A DNA stretch of 64,000 bases from Dysidea avara (GCF_963678975.1 NC_089276.1:6969098-7033097), one strand, 5' to 3'; counted from the stretch's first letter, positions 22,206 to 35,679 are shown. Notes: generated by a model from the letters alone, not told the origin. A program made the numbers and translations.

Positions 22206-25200
22206 ATTCAGCGTGGCAATGCTGCTTCTGTGATGGCCGCAACGATTCCTTCACCACAGGATTGGGCAGAGTTTGCCTCTCTGCCCACTGTTTGAATGTG
22301 AATACCTTTTCTTGTATTATTGATATAAATTATTATTCACCATGAAAAAAAAAAAGTAATCATGGCAGCTATAATATTATCAAATCCTAATTGCAGTTTA
22401 ATAAGTACTTCACTCAGTTGAGCTTCGCTTTAATGTGAGGACCAAGACTAGTTCTGACATCCTGTATTTCAGTATTTCAGGCTTTTGCTATCTAAGTCAA
22501 GAGGTCCCTAGTGCTTATCTGAACCGGGTCCAAAATTTTAGTGGCTACTTGTTTTGAGGTGGTTTGGGGCTAGTCATGGACCTGCGGCTTTTCAGTTATT
22601 TGAACTGCACTACGTGGTTCCCAGGGTTTCAGATCATTAACTGAGGTTACACTGTAAATGCTATGAAAGTTCTTTTTTGGAACCATCAGATGAAATGAAC
22701 TACAATGCAATACTACTGAGACCATTGTCATGGCAAAGATCATATGGATACAAAAATGTAATAAATAAATAAAATACATATGTGTAGCAAATAAGTTGAA
22801 GTCACGTTTTAAACTATGACCCGGCCAAGTTCTGGAAAACATCTTGTGATAAATTTTTGTTTGATATATTAATGACCATGTGTGTAATTCTGAGGTCTAT
22901 TAATTCTAAATTCTGAGGTCTATTAATTCTAATTGTAATTCTATTAATGACCATGTGTGTAATTCTGAATTCTGAGTAAATCTGAGGTCTTCATGCAGCC
23001 CTAGTTCGCAGGACTCGTGATTACCATTAACGATTACTCCCACATTACCCCCACCTTATCCTCCTTCATCACAAAGTGCTTTTTTGAAATCCACACAGCT
23101 ACAGAACTACTTTAGATGTACAATTAATATTGTTACTCTGGCCTTGACAAAAAACAGCATCAATGCTGTACACGTCAGCATTGGCAATGTACTTTGCATT
23201 ATTTTCTTGTCATGCGATACAAAACTGAACACGTATGCATGCAATACTACAAGAGTTAATTCCTTTAGTTCATTTGTAATATACTGTAAGAGCTGCCAAG
23301 CACTGGGTATGTTTGCCTGTTTGAAAACTAACCACATGACAGTTTAGCTTTTGCTTGTACAATATTGCCATTGCATCTGTGTACTTTGTAATGACCATGC
23401 AACAGACAAAACTGTATTATAGTAATATAGGACGTGTAAACGTACTAGGACAAAATGGATTATTATGTATGTTTTCTTGGGGGGTATCTCCAGACATTAA
23501 TGCACAAACACACATGCTCACAAAACAAAGCCTACGGCAGCCGTATGAAACACAGCTATTTCCACCCAGTGAACCAGCACTGGGATGCCTGTGCACCATA
23601 CAGGCACTTGAGCCTTGTGCTGGCAAATCCTCCTGGGGTAGGGCTATAGTAACCCGCAGGAGGACTGTCCAGAGAGAGGTCACGAACCCAAAGTTCCACA
23701 ATGACCTCAACACCGCTAAGCGAGACAGGGCATTTGCATCACACACACACACACACATACACACACACGCACACACACATGCACACACATATACATTATG
23801 TCCACTTGTGGTGTGATCATCATTTAGGATACAAAATAACAATTTACAATTGGTCAGATTCATTACTCCCATAATTATTTTGAGTGTTCTATCGAGTTAC
23901 ATACTTTTTCAATGTGTAATACTGATTCTGAAAATTCAAATCACATCTCTTTCATTAGCCCCTAACCTTACTTTTCAGCATGACTATACTAATCCATCAA
24001 AAAGAATAATAACTTCAAGCTACCAAACATGGAAGAACAACAACATGTTATTTAATTCAGAACCTTTATTCGACACCACTCAATGCAAAGCTTTTAATTT
24101 TCTACTGTGTATAGCTACTGCCTTTAAACGTTTACATAGTTTAACTTCCTCTATTACTTTACAGCTCCTGTTACTACTGTAGCAGTAGGTGCTTCACACT
24201 ATAAATTTTGCTGTTACATTGCTGCTACTATAATGTACTATCAAATCCTGGTGGCTGGCCTGCCAGTTATCTCCTACTGCATGTCAGTCCTGGTTACATA
24301 GTTGACTATATGCACTAGCTGTTGGCTACTGACTAGCTGGCTGACTATTGACTAACTGGTTGGCTGCATGGTCATTGGCTGTTGACTAACTGGTTGGCTG
24401 TTTACTAGCTGGTTGGCTGTTTACTAGCTCATTGGCTGCTGACTAACTCTTTGGCTATTTACTAGCTGGTTGGCTGTTGACTATGGCCAGTTAGCTGTTG
24501 TAAATATCGTATACTAGCTGGTTAGTTTCTGTTGGCTGACTGTAGTTGACTATCTGATTGACCGATACTGACTTCTTTCCTAGGTACTTTTTGAAGTTTA
24601 AGCTGCTTTGTGCTGTAGTAGTTATTCAGCAGCAAAGCTAGTGATGATACATGTGTAGGTGACCATAGTGCATGCAGTGAGGAGCAGTACGAGACAGTAT
24701 TATAAGTACCAAGCAAATAAGTGAATAGTGGTAGGAGCATCAAGATGGTTGCTATTGTTGAGTCAATGTACGTATCCCAGTTTGTGGCAGCGTAAACAGA
24801 AATCAAAGCTTCTAATGAAAATGAACATCTAGAATAGAGGGTGGAAATATTTCAACAACTTTGTTATTTACAGCAGTCCAGGTATATAGTCCAAAATAAG
24901 TATTATGTGCAGGGGTGGATCTAGGATTTCCCAAGGGGGAGTGCTAAGCTAGGGGGTGGGGGTTAAAAATGTGCCAGTTGATATACAACCAGTAGTGCAG
25001 TGTGAGAAGCATACTCAGCATGAGGACTGCATGCTTCATCTAGGAGATCTGGGGGTGTGCCCTCACAGGAAAATTTTGCAATTTAGCAATCGAATCAGTT
25101 TGGCAATAATATTGACTGAACTTCATTGAATAAGCATTGTGAGCCACTTTAACTAAGTGAAATCATCACATCAATGGTAATTGGCTTTCATATAAGGGCA

Positions 25201-25300
25201 CAGCATAGATGCTGCAGTATGGTTTTGAGTTCAAAGTTGAAATTCAAGGGCCTAGCTAAGAGTTAGTCTTTGTTCTTTACGATTTTAATGATGCCGGATG
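22206..25300. other. Axis region of the inverted duplication, no gene recognised
   Basis: Contains short direct repeats at 22868-22985 (GACCATGTGTGTAATTCTGA and GGTCTATTAATTCTAA units), a CA-rich microsatellite at 23740-23792, and a possible old repeat at 23530-23720 whose two-strand ORFs show no domain. I see no convincing exon. Confidence 0.4.
24300..24535. repeat. Minisatellite, about 19-bp unit
   Basis: Roughly ten degenerate copies of a unit like TTGACTAACTGGTTGGCTG or TTTACTAGCTGGTTGGCTG in head-to-tail order. Confidence 0.75.
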
Positions 25301-25489
25301 TTCTATTAGAGTAGTTGACTGTTCTATTAGAGTATTTCGATGTTTAGCAGCTTTTTACTCCTTTGATCCCCTCTTGTTGATTTCAGAAGAGATTAGCTCT
25401 CCATATTTTCATTTCCCCGGCATGCATGCTTTAGATGCACCTGCACCTGTACCATACTCTATTGCTTCTATTTTCTAGCTAGCACATAG

Positions 25490-25596
25490 TCAGTGCCCAC
25501 TACCCGACACAGCAGCTGAGTTCTGGAGGGGAGATGAAGTGTGCCACCATTGTAATGTTAGTAAAGGAAAGAGAACAAGGACGAGTGAGTTAACAG
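25490..25596 (+). pseudogene. RPTP D2 exon fragment
   Basis: Copy of the 13614-13748 exon from the GPLP segment to just past its donor. Shared tracts are ACTACCCGACACAGCAGC, GTTCTGGAGG, TGCCACCATTGTAATGTTAG and GGAAAGAGAACAAGGACGAG, then the donor GTGAGTT. The start is cut off. A stretch of about 13 bp (TATGGGAGCTG region) is missing after TTCTGGAGG, which breaks the frame. No other D2 exon lies beside it. It is on the plus strand, so it does not follow the mirror order of the other D2 copies and must have arrived separately. Confidence 0.85.
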
Positions 25597-25784
25597 TATG
25601 CGCGCGCGCACTTATGTAACAACTCACGTGACCATAACCAACCGGTTGTTATGCGCGTTGCTAATCCTTTGCAGCTTCGTAAGTATAGTATCTGTGGCTT
25701 AATAAAATAGACTACGCATATAGTCTATTTCCAATTGCCACGCGTTACAAGTTACTGACTGTCCAAAACTGAGGATTTAAGTGT

Positions 25785-26003
25785 GAAGCCGAACTTGGAA
25801 GATGTGCACACAGCGATCCCTGTAAGTGTCTGGGGTTAGCCGTATATCTATGGTGTCTCAATTTCGTTGTCTGACGTCACGTAATTGTTGTGCTGATACA
25901 GTATCAGCGTATTAAACTGGTATATGTAAACTGTCTTGTGGCCAGACAGTTTTCCCCCGATTGAGTAGAAAAAGGCTCTGGCCACGTGAGACTACAGCTA
26001 TTA
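25785..26003. repeat. Inverted-duplication blocks, right member
   Basis: Reverse complements of the left blocks at 20088-20165 and 20735-20830, in mirrored order. Between them this arm lacks the transposon found at 20250-20735, giving a view of the pre-insertion state. Confidence 0.8.
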
Positions 26004-26906
26004 TTATTATTAGTGATTTATTGTACAGAATTCAAAGTTGAGTGTAAAAGTACAAATTAATTATAAAGATTACGTAAACTGTTCTTGAATTGAGGCAAGG
26101 ATTCTCATTGTAAGTTTTAGTACTGTAAGGGATGTGCCCCAGAATGAGTTGAACATTTTTGGATTTTTTTTCAAATATTTAGTCAGGGAGAGCAGCGTCA
26201 GCCAAGGAAGGCTGTTTTTCAAAGAACACAATAAAATACAAGGTACAGTACACATATACACACAAGAAAAATATAGAGTTTTAGCCCCATATTACCAAGT
26301 AGTGGTAGCTAATTTGTGTGCCATCTTCCCCCCTAATGTTGTTATTCCTATCACTCAGGTCCACATCAGTTTTTCAGTGGCTGAAAATTCAATTATAAAT
26401 CATGTAAGTGCAATACCAACACAAAGGCACTGTAGGCATGTTTGCCCCTGACCCTTATAGAGCAATCATGTGCTCTAATAAAGCAGTCAAATGTACTGCT
26501 TTCCCACATCTGTTTTTGCTTCACCTAGGATTTTGAAGCAACTCATAATGATTCCCTTACAGGATTAGAGTCTTAGTCCATGGATAAATCCATGCCTGCA
26601 AATGTGTGCGAGTGCGTGTGTGTGCTGGAATATCAGTTGCATGTTGCAGCCACTACAACCAGTTAGCCATAAAGGATTGTAAATGTATTTGCTTTGCTAA
26701 ATGACATTGAAATTCACCTATGTGCAAACTCCATCACTAGATTTGAGACATCAAGAAGCCTAGCTCTGCCAGAGTTGGTGTTAGTTGGACGCATGAATTC
26801 CAAAGTTGTGATTGCTGTCTCAAGTTTATTTGAGGGTGGAGTAAAGCCGATCAAACATTAACTCTTTTTGTAGAACTGTGTGTGGGCAAGATCAAAGGAA
26901 AAGGTG

Positions 26907-27335
26907 TACAGTGGAACTTCTCTTACCCAGGCAGTCTGGTGCATGCCACTATCCGTATCTCAGAAATGTCTGTAAACTAAGAATAACATGCCAAAGTAAC
27001 TAACTTAAATACAAGTAATATTATTATTGCTATCTGTTGGTACTATGCAGTTTAGTGGGCAGAGGTGAAAGTCACTACAGAGCATTCATGGTCACTCTCC
27101 TGGCCTTTAAAAATCCATTATCACCTAGCAACCAAGTGGCAGTTATTATTAATAGAATAAACAAACAGGCAAACAGCAACCTTTAGGGTTCCCTCCTTGT
27201 GTTTTCATCTAATCCAAACTTCAATATGGTCAATACACTACAAGCCACATGACCAATTTGGGCTGTTCAGACAATGGAGGTGCCCAATAATAGAGGTCCG
27301 GATAAGAGAGGTTCCACTGTTGAGGTTCCACTGTA
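26907..27335. mobile_element. Tc1/mariner-pogo-like MITE
   Basis: Left end TACAGTGGAACTTCTCTTAC; right end, on the other strand, TACAGTGGAACCTCAACAGT followed by a nested GGAACCTCTCTTATCCGGAC. The CAGTGGAACCTCTCTTATCC type of terminus with TA flanks is typical of pogo/Tigger-type elements. No transposase ORF. A related degraded end is at 39628-39800. Confidence 0.65.
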
Positions 27336-28331
27336 CTTTAAATTTCATAAAGTACACTTTAGGGCAAACAGTGCTGTATAGCCCAAAGAGTGCTTTATTG
27401 TATGATTAAAGCACTCTTTGCGGTGCAATAAAGCACTCTTTGTGGACAACATGAGTGTTACCACTTATAGACATACCTAAATGTTTCAATGGTGGTGGAA
27501 CAAGGTAACGTTGCTGTTACGTTAGTTAATGTAAATGGACAAGTCCTGGAGATGTCACGGAAATACTTCACCATGTGTCACAATAAAATCGATTGTGGGT
27601 TGTGACCAAAACCTGCCAAGATACATGATGAACGTCTACCGTGTCAAACTATGGTGAACTGTGCGTGAGTTACTTTGTTAAACTAGTTTGTGTGCATTTA
27701 GGCTGCTAATAATTCGTGCAGTGCATGTTAATTATGAGTCCTAGTGTATGGTGAAGTTACACAACTAGAAAGTTCCACATTTAAAGCATTGTCTTGCTCG
27801 TGCTATTATGGAAATAAAACATGAGGCGTGCGGCTGAGATGCTGATAAAGCATGAGGCAAACATATACGTACGTATGTGGTGAAGTCATGATTGCACAAC
27901 TACATCTGATTGGTGACCACTACCGCATTATAGTAGCACCATACTTGAGAAACGCCCAATTCATTTGTCAGGTGGTACAGACCAGGGCAAGATTATCCCC
28001 GTAGTGAAAATTTTAATGTGCCCAGCTCTCAGTTTGAAATCTCTGGCCATAATGTAGTTGTTGGAACTTTCAGTGTTCATAATTTATATCCTTTTGTGTA
28101 TATAGATTTGGTAGTGTATAATTTCATTTTGAAGTACAGCTTCATGCACTAACACTGAAATTGTTGACCATGACACCAATAATAATAATTGATGTGATGT
28201 TCTTAATGAGGCCATGAAGTACGTGTTAATTAGTTGACATGGCCACTACATTAAGGTGGTCACTGTGTAATTCCATGCTCAGTATATGTTTACCATATTC
28301 TTACTCTCATACATCTCTTTCATCCTGACAG

Positions 28332-29317
28332 GAAGAACAGGTACACATGGGTAACTGGAGCTGTTACCGTAGCAGCTTTGTACTATCTCTACTACATTAA
28401 TGGTGAACTCAACAATGACAAATCCATAAACAATTCACAAGCAACTGCTTCACCAAAAGTCTTCTATAAACACAAGCCTGTTATTAGTGATGTTATCGCT
28501 GAGTCTGTGGCCCAAAAGACTTCTGTTGGTTTAGAAAAGACTACTCACCCCTCTGTACCGCCCACAGACAACCCTGCTAGATTCTCCAAGGTTTATGAGC
28601 AGTTTGGAGCTGCTGAGGAATCTGTATCTGATTCTGACATCAACTATTTGGTAAATCATTATCATCTGAGAGGATCTGTGTTTCTTGACAGAAGTTCAAA
28701 ATTAGCATTTTTAAGGTGTAACCCTGATTACACCAGATATGGTCATCAAGGTGGTTTTGAGAAATTCTTAGATGTAACACCAACCAGTCATGGTAATTGT
28801 CGTAAATTTTCAGACATGCGTTTTATGAATAGCACAAAGGTGATAATGTTGGTCAGCTTCCCGGGATCAGGAAACACGTGGACTCGGATTGTACTGGAAC
28901 AAGCTACTGGAATATTCACTGGGTCAATCTTTTGTGACAAAGGACTTAGATCAAGTGGATTTTATGGAGAACAAATTATAAGCTCTAATGTACTTGCAAT
29001 CAAGACACACTATCCTCGGGCTGGAGACCCATCTAATGGCCATTTTCATCCAAAACATGTTGATGGGGTCATCTTTATTATGCGTAATCCACTGGATAGC
29101 ATTGTTTCAGAGAGGAAACGACAGGTTACAGTGGCACAATCACGTGGCGAACAACAGCATATAATGGATGTAGACAAGAAACACTTTGGTATGTATGTAT
29201 GTATGTATGTATGTATGTATGTATGTATGTATGTATGTATGTATGTATGTATGTATGTATGTATGTATGTATGTATGTATGTATGTATGTATGTATGTAT
29301 GTATGTATGTATGTATG

Positions 29318-29348
<31 letters not shown>

Positions 29349-32300
29349 GTATCCATTCAAAACAGCCTAGCTGTATATATAAAATGGTGCGGCATTCAAA
29401 AAGCCTGGGTGAAAAAAGTTGTGAAATCAAAGGTGGCGGCTATGGAATGGTTGCAATGATGTTGATAATAATAATTTTTAATAATGGTCTTTGTGTATTA
29501 ATAAAATTTATTACCACCAACATCACTGCAGCCATTTCATGGCTGCCACTTCTGATTTCACAACTTTTTTTTCATCCAGGCTTTTTGAAGGCCACACCCT
29601 TTTATACAGCTTGGCTATTTTGAGTGGATTTCACTTCTTTTTGTATTTTAACTATATATATTACCCAAAGCCAACCATAAACTGGCTTTGACACACAAAT
29701 CATTGTTCTTATCTACAGATGCAATGAAGATGATATAAGACAAACTAGTGCCCTACCAATACCGATCCGATACCAAAGCCAATTTACACTAGTATAATTT
29801 TGTGCTTGCTTGTTCATGGCTGCATAATGTATGTATTGCCTGTATTGATTTGCAATAGTGTTTTATAACAAACTAAACCTTCAAAGTTAGTTATACTATT
29901 TGTCTGTTAAGATTTTGATGTTCTATAAATTTTCATGCAAAACATGATAAGTTGCAGTTGCTCAATGTTTACAAAGCAAATCCAGCATATTTAGCAATTT
30001 ACAGCCTGTTGTCACAAATTTTATTAGCATAGCACTTATTATGATGATGACGAGTAGGTCTTAATAGTAGTGTACTACCCCACCAATCTGTACCAAAATG
30101 GCTATAATATTGGCTTTGATTCGATGGAATACTGCAGCTGAGTATTGTATTACAGGGTTTATTTGATTACTTTTGTAATGCTCTAATAGAGCACACATTT
30201 TTTTGAGGATTTCTAATAGAACACGCAGAATGTTATGAACTTTTACTATTGAGTAGATTTTAGCTAGAATTTTCATTTATAATGTAGAAATAAAGTGAGG
30301 TGATCAGCTGTGATAGCAGCAGCTCAGTGGTTAAGAATTTGGGTGTTCAGTATGGAAGTTCCTGGTTCAAATGCTGGTAAGTTTTTTTTCATGCACCTTT
30401 TGACTGTTCTATTAGAGTATTTCAACCCCAAGATTTACAATTGTTTGGTTTTTGCCTTGTAATGTTAATACAATTTCATTTAATCTACAAAAAGTTTGAG
30501 CTATGATGGTCAACCTGATTTTTAAGCTATTCCCATAAGTGGTTTTCCATGTAGGCGTGACAACAAGTCAGCCTTTTAGAACGCAAATAATTGTCCATAG
30601 CTCTATGACTATTAATCAGATTTGCACCAAACTTGGTACGCGATTGTGTCACAATACATTCTTAAATTAGTGATATCCAACCTCGTATTTTTAGTACAGG
30701 GCTGTATGGTCTTCTTTAACAACCAATACTTACTTTCAACAAGTTATCACTAAGCGAAATTTCGTTCCTGGATGCTTGCGCTTCTAAATAAAGTTTAATT
30801 CAACTTATTTCGTTTTGTAATTATGAAGTTATTGTATTTCAAAGTCAAAAATACATTAAAATTTAGGCTTCGGATAATTAGAGATAAAATGTAATACGGT
30901 TATGGCACTAGCTAGTTGTTTCAGTATGATGGTGTTTCCGCAACATTACAGCTGGGCCTTCATGGTTTTGTAGGTTTTCAATAGTGCTGATTTCAAATCT
31001 GACTAGCATACAAGCCACAAATGCAAGGTATGGTTAGTATAGCAGGCGTTTATAACCTATTTTACTGCCTGTATGCAATATAACGCTATATTTTCTCATG
31101 TACGCACTTCAGTCGAGTGTATTAATATATTTGTAACATAGTTGAGCTGAGCAATGTGCATACTAGCTCCGCAATCCAGTTTATGTGCTTTGTAGTGTCA
31201 TTGAATGGATGGAATATTGGCATTGGACAGCTGTGTGATAAGATAGCGCTGTATGCTGAAATGATACAATAGATTTTAATGGAAATTATTGGTCTAAATG
31301 GGATTACTGAAGGCATTGCCCTAGAATTAAGCTAATGTTTCAGAAGCAGCAATTTTCCCTGTTGTAGGTTTGATACATGGTTGAAAGCACCATGTCCAAC
31401 TTCTTACCTGTAGATATGTTAAGAATGGTTTTAATGGCTTATACAAACAATTTGAGTCATTATTTATAATGTAAAAATCACTAGCTAATTTTCCCTTCAG
31501 TGCCATTTTCCCTATGTAAAATGGGCCTAACTTTTATTGATATTGTAATAGCTGTAACTTTACTATACAATACAGTATTGATCTGAAATTTTCAGTAGAA
31601 GTTACATGTTAGTAGTGCTTTATAAGGGGTGTGTCATATGTGCTAATTGAGAGGTGTCGGTTTTTTGTAGGACATCACTACTTATTATTGTAGCAAAGCT
31701 CAAGAAAATCAAACTAGGCATTTACATTTTATAATGGTTTTTGTGAAGTTTGCGAAAAGAATAATCTAAGCCCCCTCGAGCCCCCTAAATGAAAGAAAGA
31801 AAGAAGGAAAAAAACAAAGCCAATTTGAAGGCTTATATTTCACAATTGCATTAGGCAATCTTGCTCAAATTTGGTATGTGGGGTGCTGAAGGTGGAGTAT
31901 AAAAATGATTCCAAGTCAAGAAAGGAGTACGGAGTTACGTATCGCTTTTTGTTTCTTCCTGTAAATATACTCACGGGGTAGCACACTGGCTTTCTTGGCT
32001 GCGCAACTCACTACCATGTGTCTTGATATGTACATACTTATTTAATGGGCGTATTACAGTAGATCATGGTTAACTAGTTATAGTAGCTATAAACCAAAAC
32101 TTAGTTCCCTTTAGTTGATGGTTAGTAAATTGCTGTTATTAATGTTGTCTGCGGGTGATTGTTTAGACAGTTCCTTGGTATCAGTCTTATCGGAAGTGAT
32201 GCTGAGCTTTGACAAAGATTGTTATCATCAGCTTCCCTTATAAACTACAAATAATAACTCTGCACTGTGTGTGACCAGCCAAGACTTTTTGTAGGACAAC

Positions 32301-35057
32301 AAATCTCCAGAAAAGTTCACACAGACTTACAGTGTACATAACTCCAAGTTTGTAATTTTGTTTGTTGAACTAGGTAGTGTCCATCACACTACAGATTACA
32401 GTGGGGGATTTGCTCATCATTATATTTTGCATTATTCTTTCATATGATTATATGTTGAGGTAATAGCTGAGAAAACAGTTAAAAGGAAGACAAAATAGGG
32501 TTAATTTTCCCAAGAATTCAGCTTATCAAACAGTATGGTAGTACTGTTGAAGTATGGATCCCCCCAAAAATGATGTGTGTCGCCTAAAATGCCACCTTTA
32601 AAATCATCCTAGAAACATCTTACATGACTAGGGACCCACTGATTATACTCGCATAATTATGAGCATAACAGGTGCCTGAAAGCATTGAGCATAATACTGG
32701 CAGAATGATTGCACAATACTATAAATTCTTGCTCCTCAAAATACATCTCACAGAAAAAGATCGATATACTCTAATAGAACAGTCAGTATTTCTAATAGAA
32801 CAAACAAGTAGCTGATCCTTAATTCCATTAGAGTATGTTGATCTTTTCTGTGCAATGCATTTTGACAAGCAAGGATTTATAGTCTGTGCTTCAGCCACTT
32901 ATTATTTACCCATAAAATGCAATTTATTAGCAAACCATGAGAATTGAGGTATAAATATTGAACATATCTTAGGTAAAAGAAAGTTTTGAACAGTGCAGCA
33001 TAGCACAATAGGTAAATTATAAGCATAATCGGTGGGTCCTTATGTGTGACAAAAATCTCTTTTATGAAATAACATTGGTCCATCTAACATCAAATACAGC
33101 ATTAAAACAAGAAAGCACAGGTGGTCGGATATAAAAATCACTGAAACTTGAATTTTTGCCTGCTTGCCTTGACCACAGTCACAAGGCTAACAAAGCAGTG
33201 CACGGCCACCATTTTATGCCACAATAACAAACTCACCAGTGGGATATGTCTTTTGTGGTTCTGATAACTGTGTGCCCTCTGCACCTTGTCTTTCCTTTTA
33301 TCTTCAATCAGGCTGGTTGTCTTCTTCATGATTCACTGAAACCATATCGAGGTATTAATTTTTCCTATTAACACTTTCCTTGAGCAGTATATTTAGCTTA
33401 TTCAAGCACTTTCACTTGGTGGATGTCTGTAACTTCACAATAGGCTCAATGGCAGGCTTATTAATATGATCATTGGTTGATTAATAACGATAGAGTACAG
33501 AGAGCACATCTTTTAACAATCTATCACAATGACACACCTCATTATTCTTGACCTAGCTGTGTTCATAATGCTAGCACAATGAAAACATGAAAATTAGTAG
33601 TGACACACACCCTGGTAGCTGACTTGAGGTACAAACAAAAAACCCAAACAAACTGGTATATTTTAAAATATGAAGTAGGGATCCAAGCAATAAAAAGTAG
33701 TGAAACAAGAAATGAATGATGGTATTACAGCAGAGCTCGGTGGGAAAATCCCTACTTTGGCATTGAACAAAATGATTGTATGATATGCCAATGTAGGGAT
33801 TTTCCCACTGAGCTATGCTGTAATACCATCATTCATCTCTTGTTTCACTATTTTTTATCATTTGGAACCCTACTTCATGTTTTAAATTAATATACTAGCT
33901 ATTTAAAAAAGGGTGTGTAGAGCAGACATGTATCATTTCAAGTTAGAGAAAAAGCTTCTCTTAGACTGTACAGTTTATGGCTTCCTCTTTGATTTGTCAT
34001 TACTCTTGCACCAAATATGCCGGCGTAATTTCGAGCATAACGGGCTAGCAAAAGCATCAAGCATTATGCCACCATAATAGGACGATTTTAAACATTTAAA
34101 CTTAAAATGCGTAATGTGCGTGCTGAATACACTACATTTTGAAGAAAATGTACAATTTTATTGTTTCTTGATAAATTATTCACGCTTTGCAGAAATAAGA
34201 TCAATATACTCTAATAGAGCAGTCACTTACTCTAGTACAGCAGTCAGGAAAGGTTGATATACTTTAATAAAACAGCTACCAACTCAGCATAATTTTGATT
34301 TTTAAAGCATAATTTTGAGCATAATAGGCTGGTATTTTGAGCACTGCTCAAAGGCATAATAGCCTATTTTTCAAAGCATAGTTGGCTCAAGCCTACTAAA
34401 ATGTCACACATTTGAATGAAAAGATATTTAGCAACCAAATTTCAAGATGTTGTGCAGGAGGTGTTTAGAATGTTTTTGAGGTATCAGCCCATTGTGAAGA
34501 TATGCACTATAGTGAGTTTTAACTTGGAAGTTTTAAACAGTTATATCTTGTATTACCTGAACCTTTTACAAGATTGTGGTCCTAGCAGGCCTGGTTCCAC
34601 ACATTTGTATCTCTAAGGCTTTATTGCAATAAAATATATTTGGCGTGTCTGTTGTTGAGATGGTTGTTCATTGTTGATTCTCTCTATAGGAATTAACAAT
34701 CAATGGAGGGAATTTGTACATGTTCTTATGAAGCAAACTTTTCCAGACCTGATAAGGTACTGGCTAGATAAGGTTGACATTCCAACGGTTGTTGTCAAGT
34801 ATGAAGACATGTTAACTGACTTGGCTACTCAGGTTAAGAAGATGTTGGACTTCATACAAATTCCTTACACTAAAGAAGACATTGACTGTGTTACAAATGG
34901 TGAATTCAACAGCTTCCATCGAATACACAAATCTGATTTTGATCCGTACACTCCAGAGTTAAGAAAACTGGTTATAACTGGTTTGAAGAATGTTGAGTCA
35001 ATTTTAAACAAACATGGTGTCAGCTATAAAGATGTTATTGACCAGAACAGTGATTGA
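28332..35057 (+). CDS. WSCD-type sulfotransferase, copy B
   Basis: Exon 1 is 28332-29188 and exon 2 is 34690-35057 (TGA). Exon 1 has the same 857-base length as in copy A from the shared acceptor onward, with no indel and no stop; by eye about 17 of 285 residues differ (plus about 9 of 122 in exon 2). It keeps VSFPGSGNTWTR, KTHYPR, MRNPLDSIVSE (Phe to Leu versus copy A) and VVVKYEDMLTD, so it should bind PAPS and act in the Golgi as copy A does. No ATG lies in frame close upstream, and TCCTGACAG at 28323-28331 looks like an acceptor, so the start codon is probably in an unseen exon. The intron is 5.5 kb and begins with a (GTAT)n tract. AATAAA is at 35252. Confidence 0.86.
29189..29350 (+). 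repeat. (GTAT)n microsatellite at a splice donor
   Basis: About 39 GTAT units that begin exactly with the GTATGT donor of sulfotransferase B. Copy A has a single GTATGT followed by unique sequence. The tract ends in GTATGTAAGTAT, which contains a consensus donor GTAAGT at about 29345. The ORF stays open through the tract and would read as a YVCM repeat. Confidence 0.95.
29375..29640. mobile_element. Foldback element, diverged member of the 36.2/53.3-kb family
   Basis: Hairpin with GGCATTCAAAAAGCCTGGGT and GGTGGCGGCTATGGAATGG on the left, CCATTTCATGGCTGCCA and AGGCTTTTTGAAGGCC on the right. It shares the words AAAAAGCC, GTGAAATC and AGCTTGGCT with the elements at 36159-36480 and 53292-53633, but the centre differs. 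Confidence 0.7.
30318..30385 (+). repeat. tRNA-like (SINE head) sequence
   Basis: A-box-like AGCTCAGTGGTTAAGAA and B-box-like GGTTCAAATGC at near-tRNA spacing, followed by T-rich sequence. It lacks a convincing anticodon stem and full acceptor stem, so I read it as a SINE head or tRNA pseudogene. Confidence 0.45.
31560..32035 (+). repeat. Interspersed repeat ending in TGTCTTGAT (copy 1)
   Basis: Shares with 60.5-60.96 kb a long ordered set of words: GTTTGCGAAAAGAA, a TTGCTCAAATTTGG-like block, CTTCCTGTAAATATACTCAC, GGGTAGCACACTGG, GCGCAACTCACTACC and TGTCTTGAT. No ORF. Class unknown. Confidence 0.55.
33660..33889. mobile_element. Foldback MITE
   Basis: Hairpin with outer ends TGAAGTAGGGATCCAA and GGAACCCTACTTCA and inner arms GAATGATGGTATTACAGCA / TGCTGTAATACCATCATTC and GGGAAAATCCCTAC / GTAGGGATTTTCCC. 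About 230 bp. One arm of a relative lies at 292-352. Confidence 0.85.
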
Positions 35058-35679
35058 TTGAGTATGAACTTGAAAAGCAAGCAAGTTATGAGGTTTGAAA
35101 AAGTTCTCAAAAGCACACTCTTTCATTTATAGTGGTGTTATGATATTTATTGTTTGTCTATGTGTAATCATAGATACAAGAAAATGTACATTTTAAATTC
35201 TGATAATCATTGTGTAGCACCTCTTTTAAAGGACTCTCTGAGTCAAGATGCAATAAAAAAAGGACAAAGACTTTTGTCCCAACAGGTCTGGTCCCATTAT
35301 CCAATACACTGTATTGCTTAGTTAAATCTGCTATTTATCATTAATTAATATACCCTATTGTGATGACAGTATACAATAGAGTCATTTTGTCGTTTGGATG
35401 AAATGATCAACCATAATATAGCTTGGTACACCTTATAAAGTGCACCATACCAAATGTCTGCAAAATCTGTGAATACCATATTTCTAGTTTGCAAAATATT
35501 ACAATACTTCTATTAGCATAAAGAGAATAGAAATTAAAAACCTGTAAGATTAGGTGCAATATATGATGTGTGTGTAGTTAAAATGCATGGCCACTCCTTC
35601 CTACGAACAACCTCTGCACATTTAATAGTAAGTTACAAGTTATTGTAAAGAATAAAACTTATTTAAAATTGGAATATTA

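Larger units (their letters stand above)
29650..34680. other. Expanded intron of sulfotransferase B
   Basis: No exon recognised. It holds a tRNA-like block at about 30318-30385 (AGCAGCTCAGTGGTTAAGAA, GGTTCAAATGC), pieces of an unassigned interspersed repeat at 30530-30620 and 31560-32030, a foldback element at 33.66 kb and several copies of the TCTATTAGAGTAT motif (30400, 32768, 32825, 34205). Confidence 0.55.

Noticed and set aside
23355-23872. Overlapping 150-codon ORFs on both strands
   Set aside because: No domain on either strand, one end is a CA repeat, and both frames being open suggests low stop density rather than selection.
29046-29430. Minus ORFs of YIHT repeats and plus ORFs of VCMY repeats
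   Set aside because: Translations of the (GTAT)n microsatellite.
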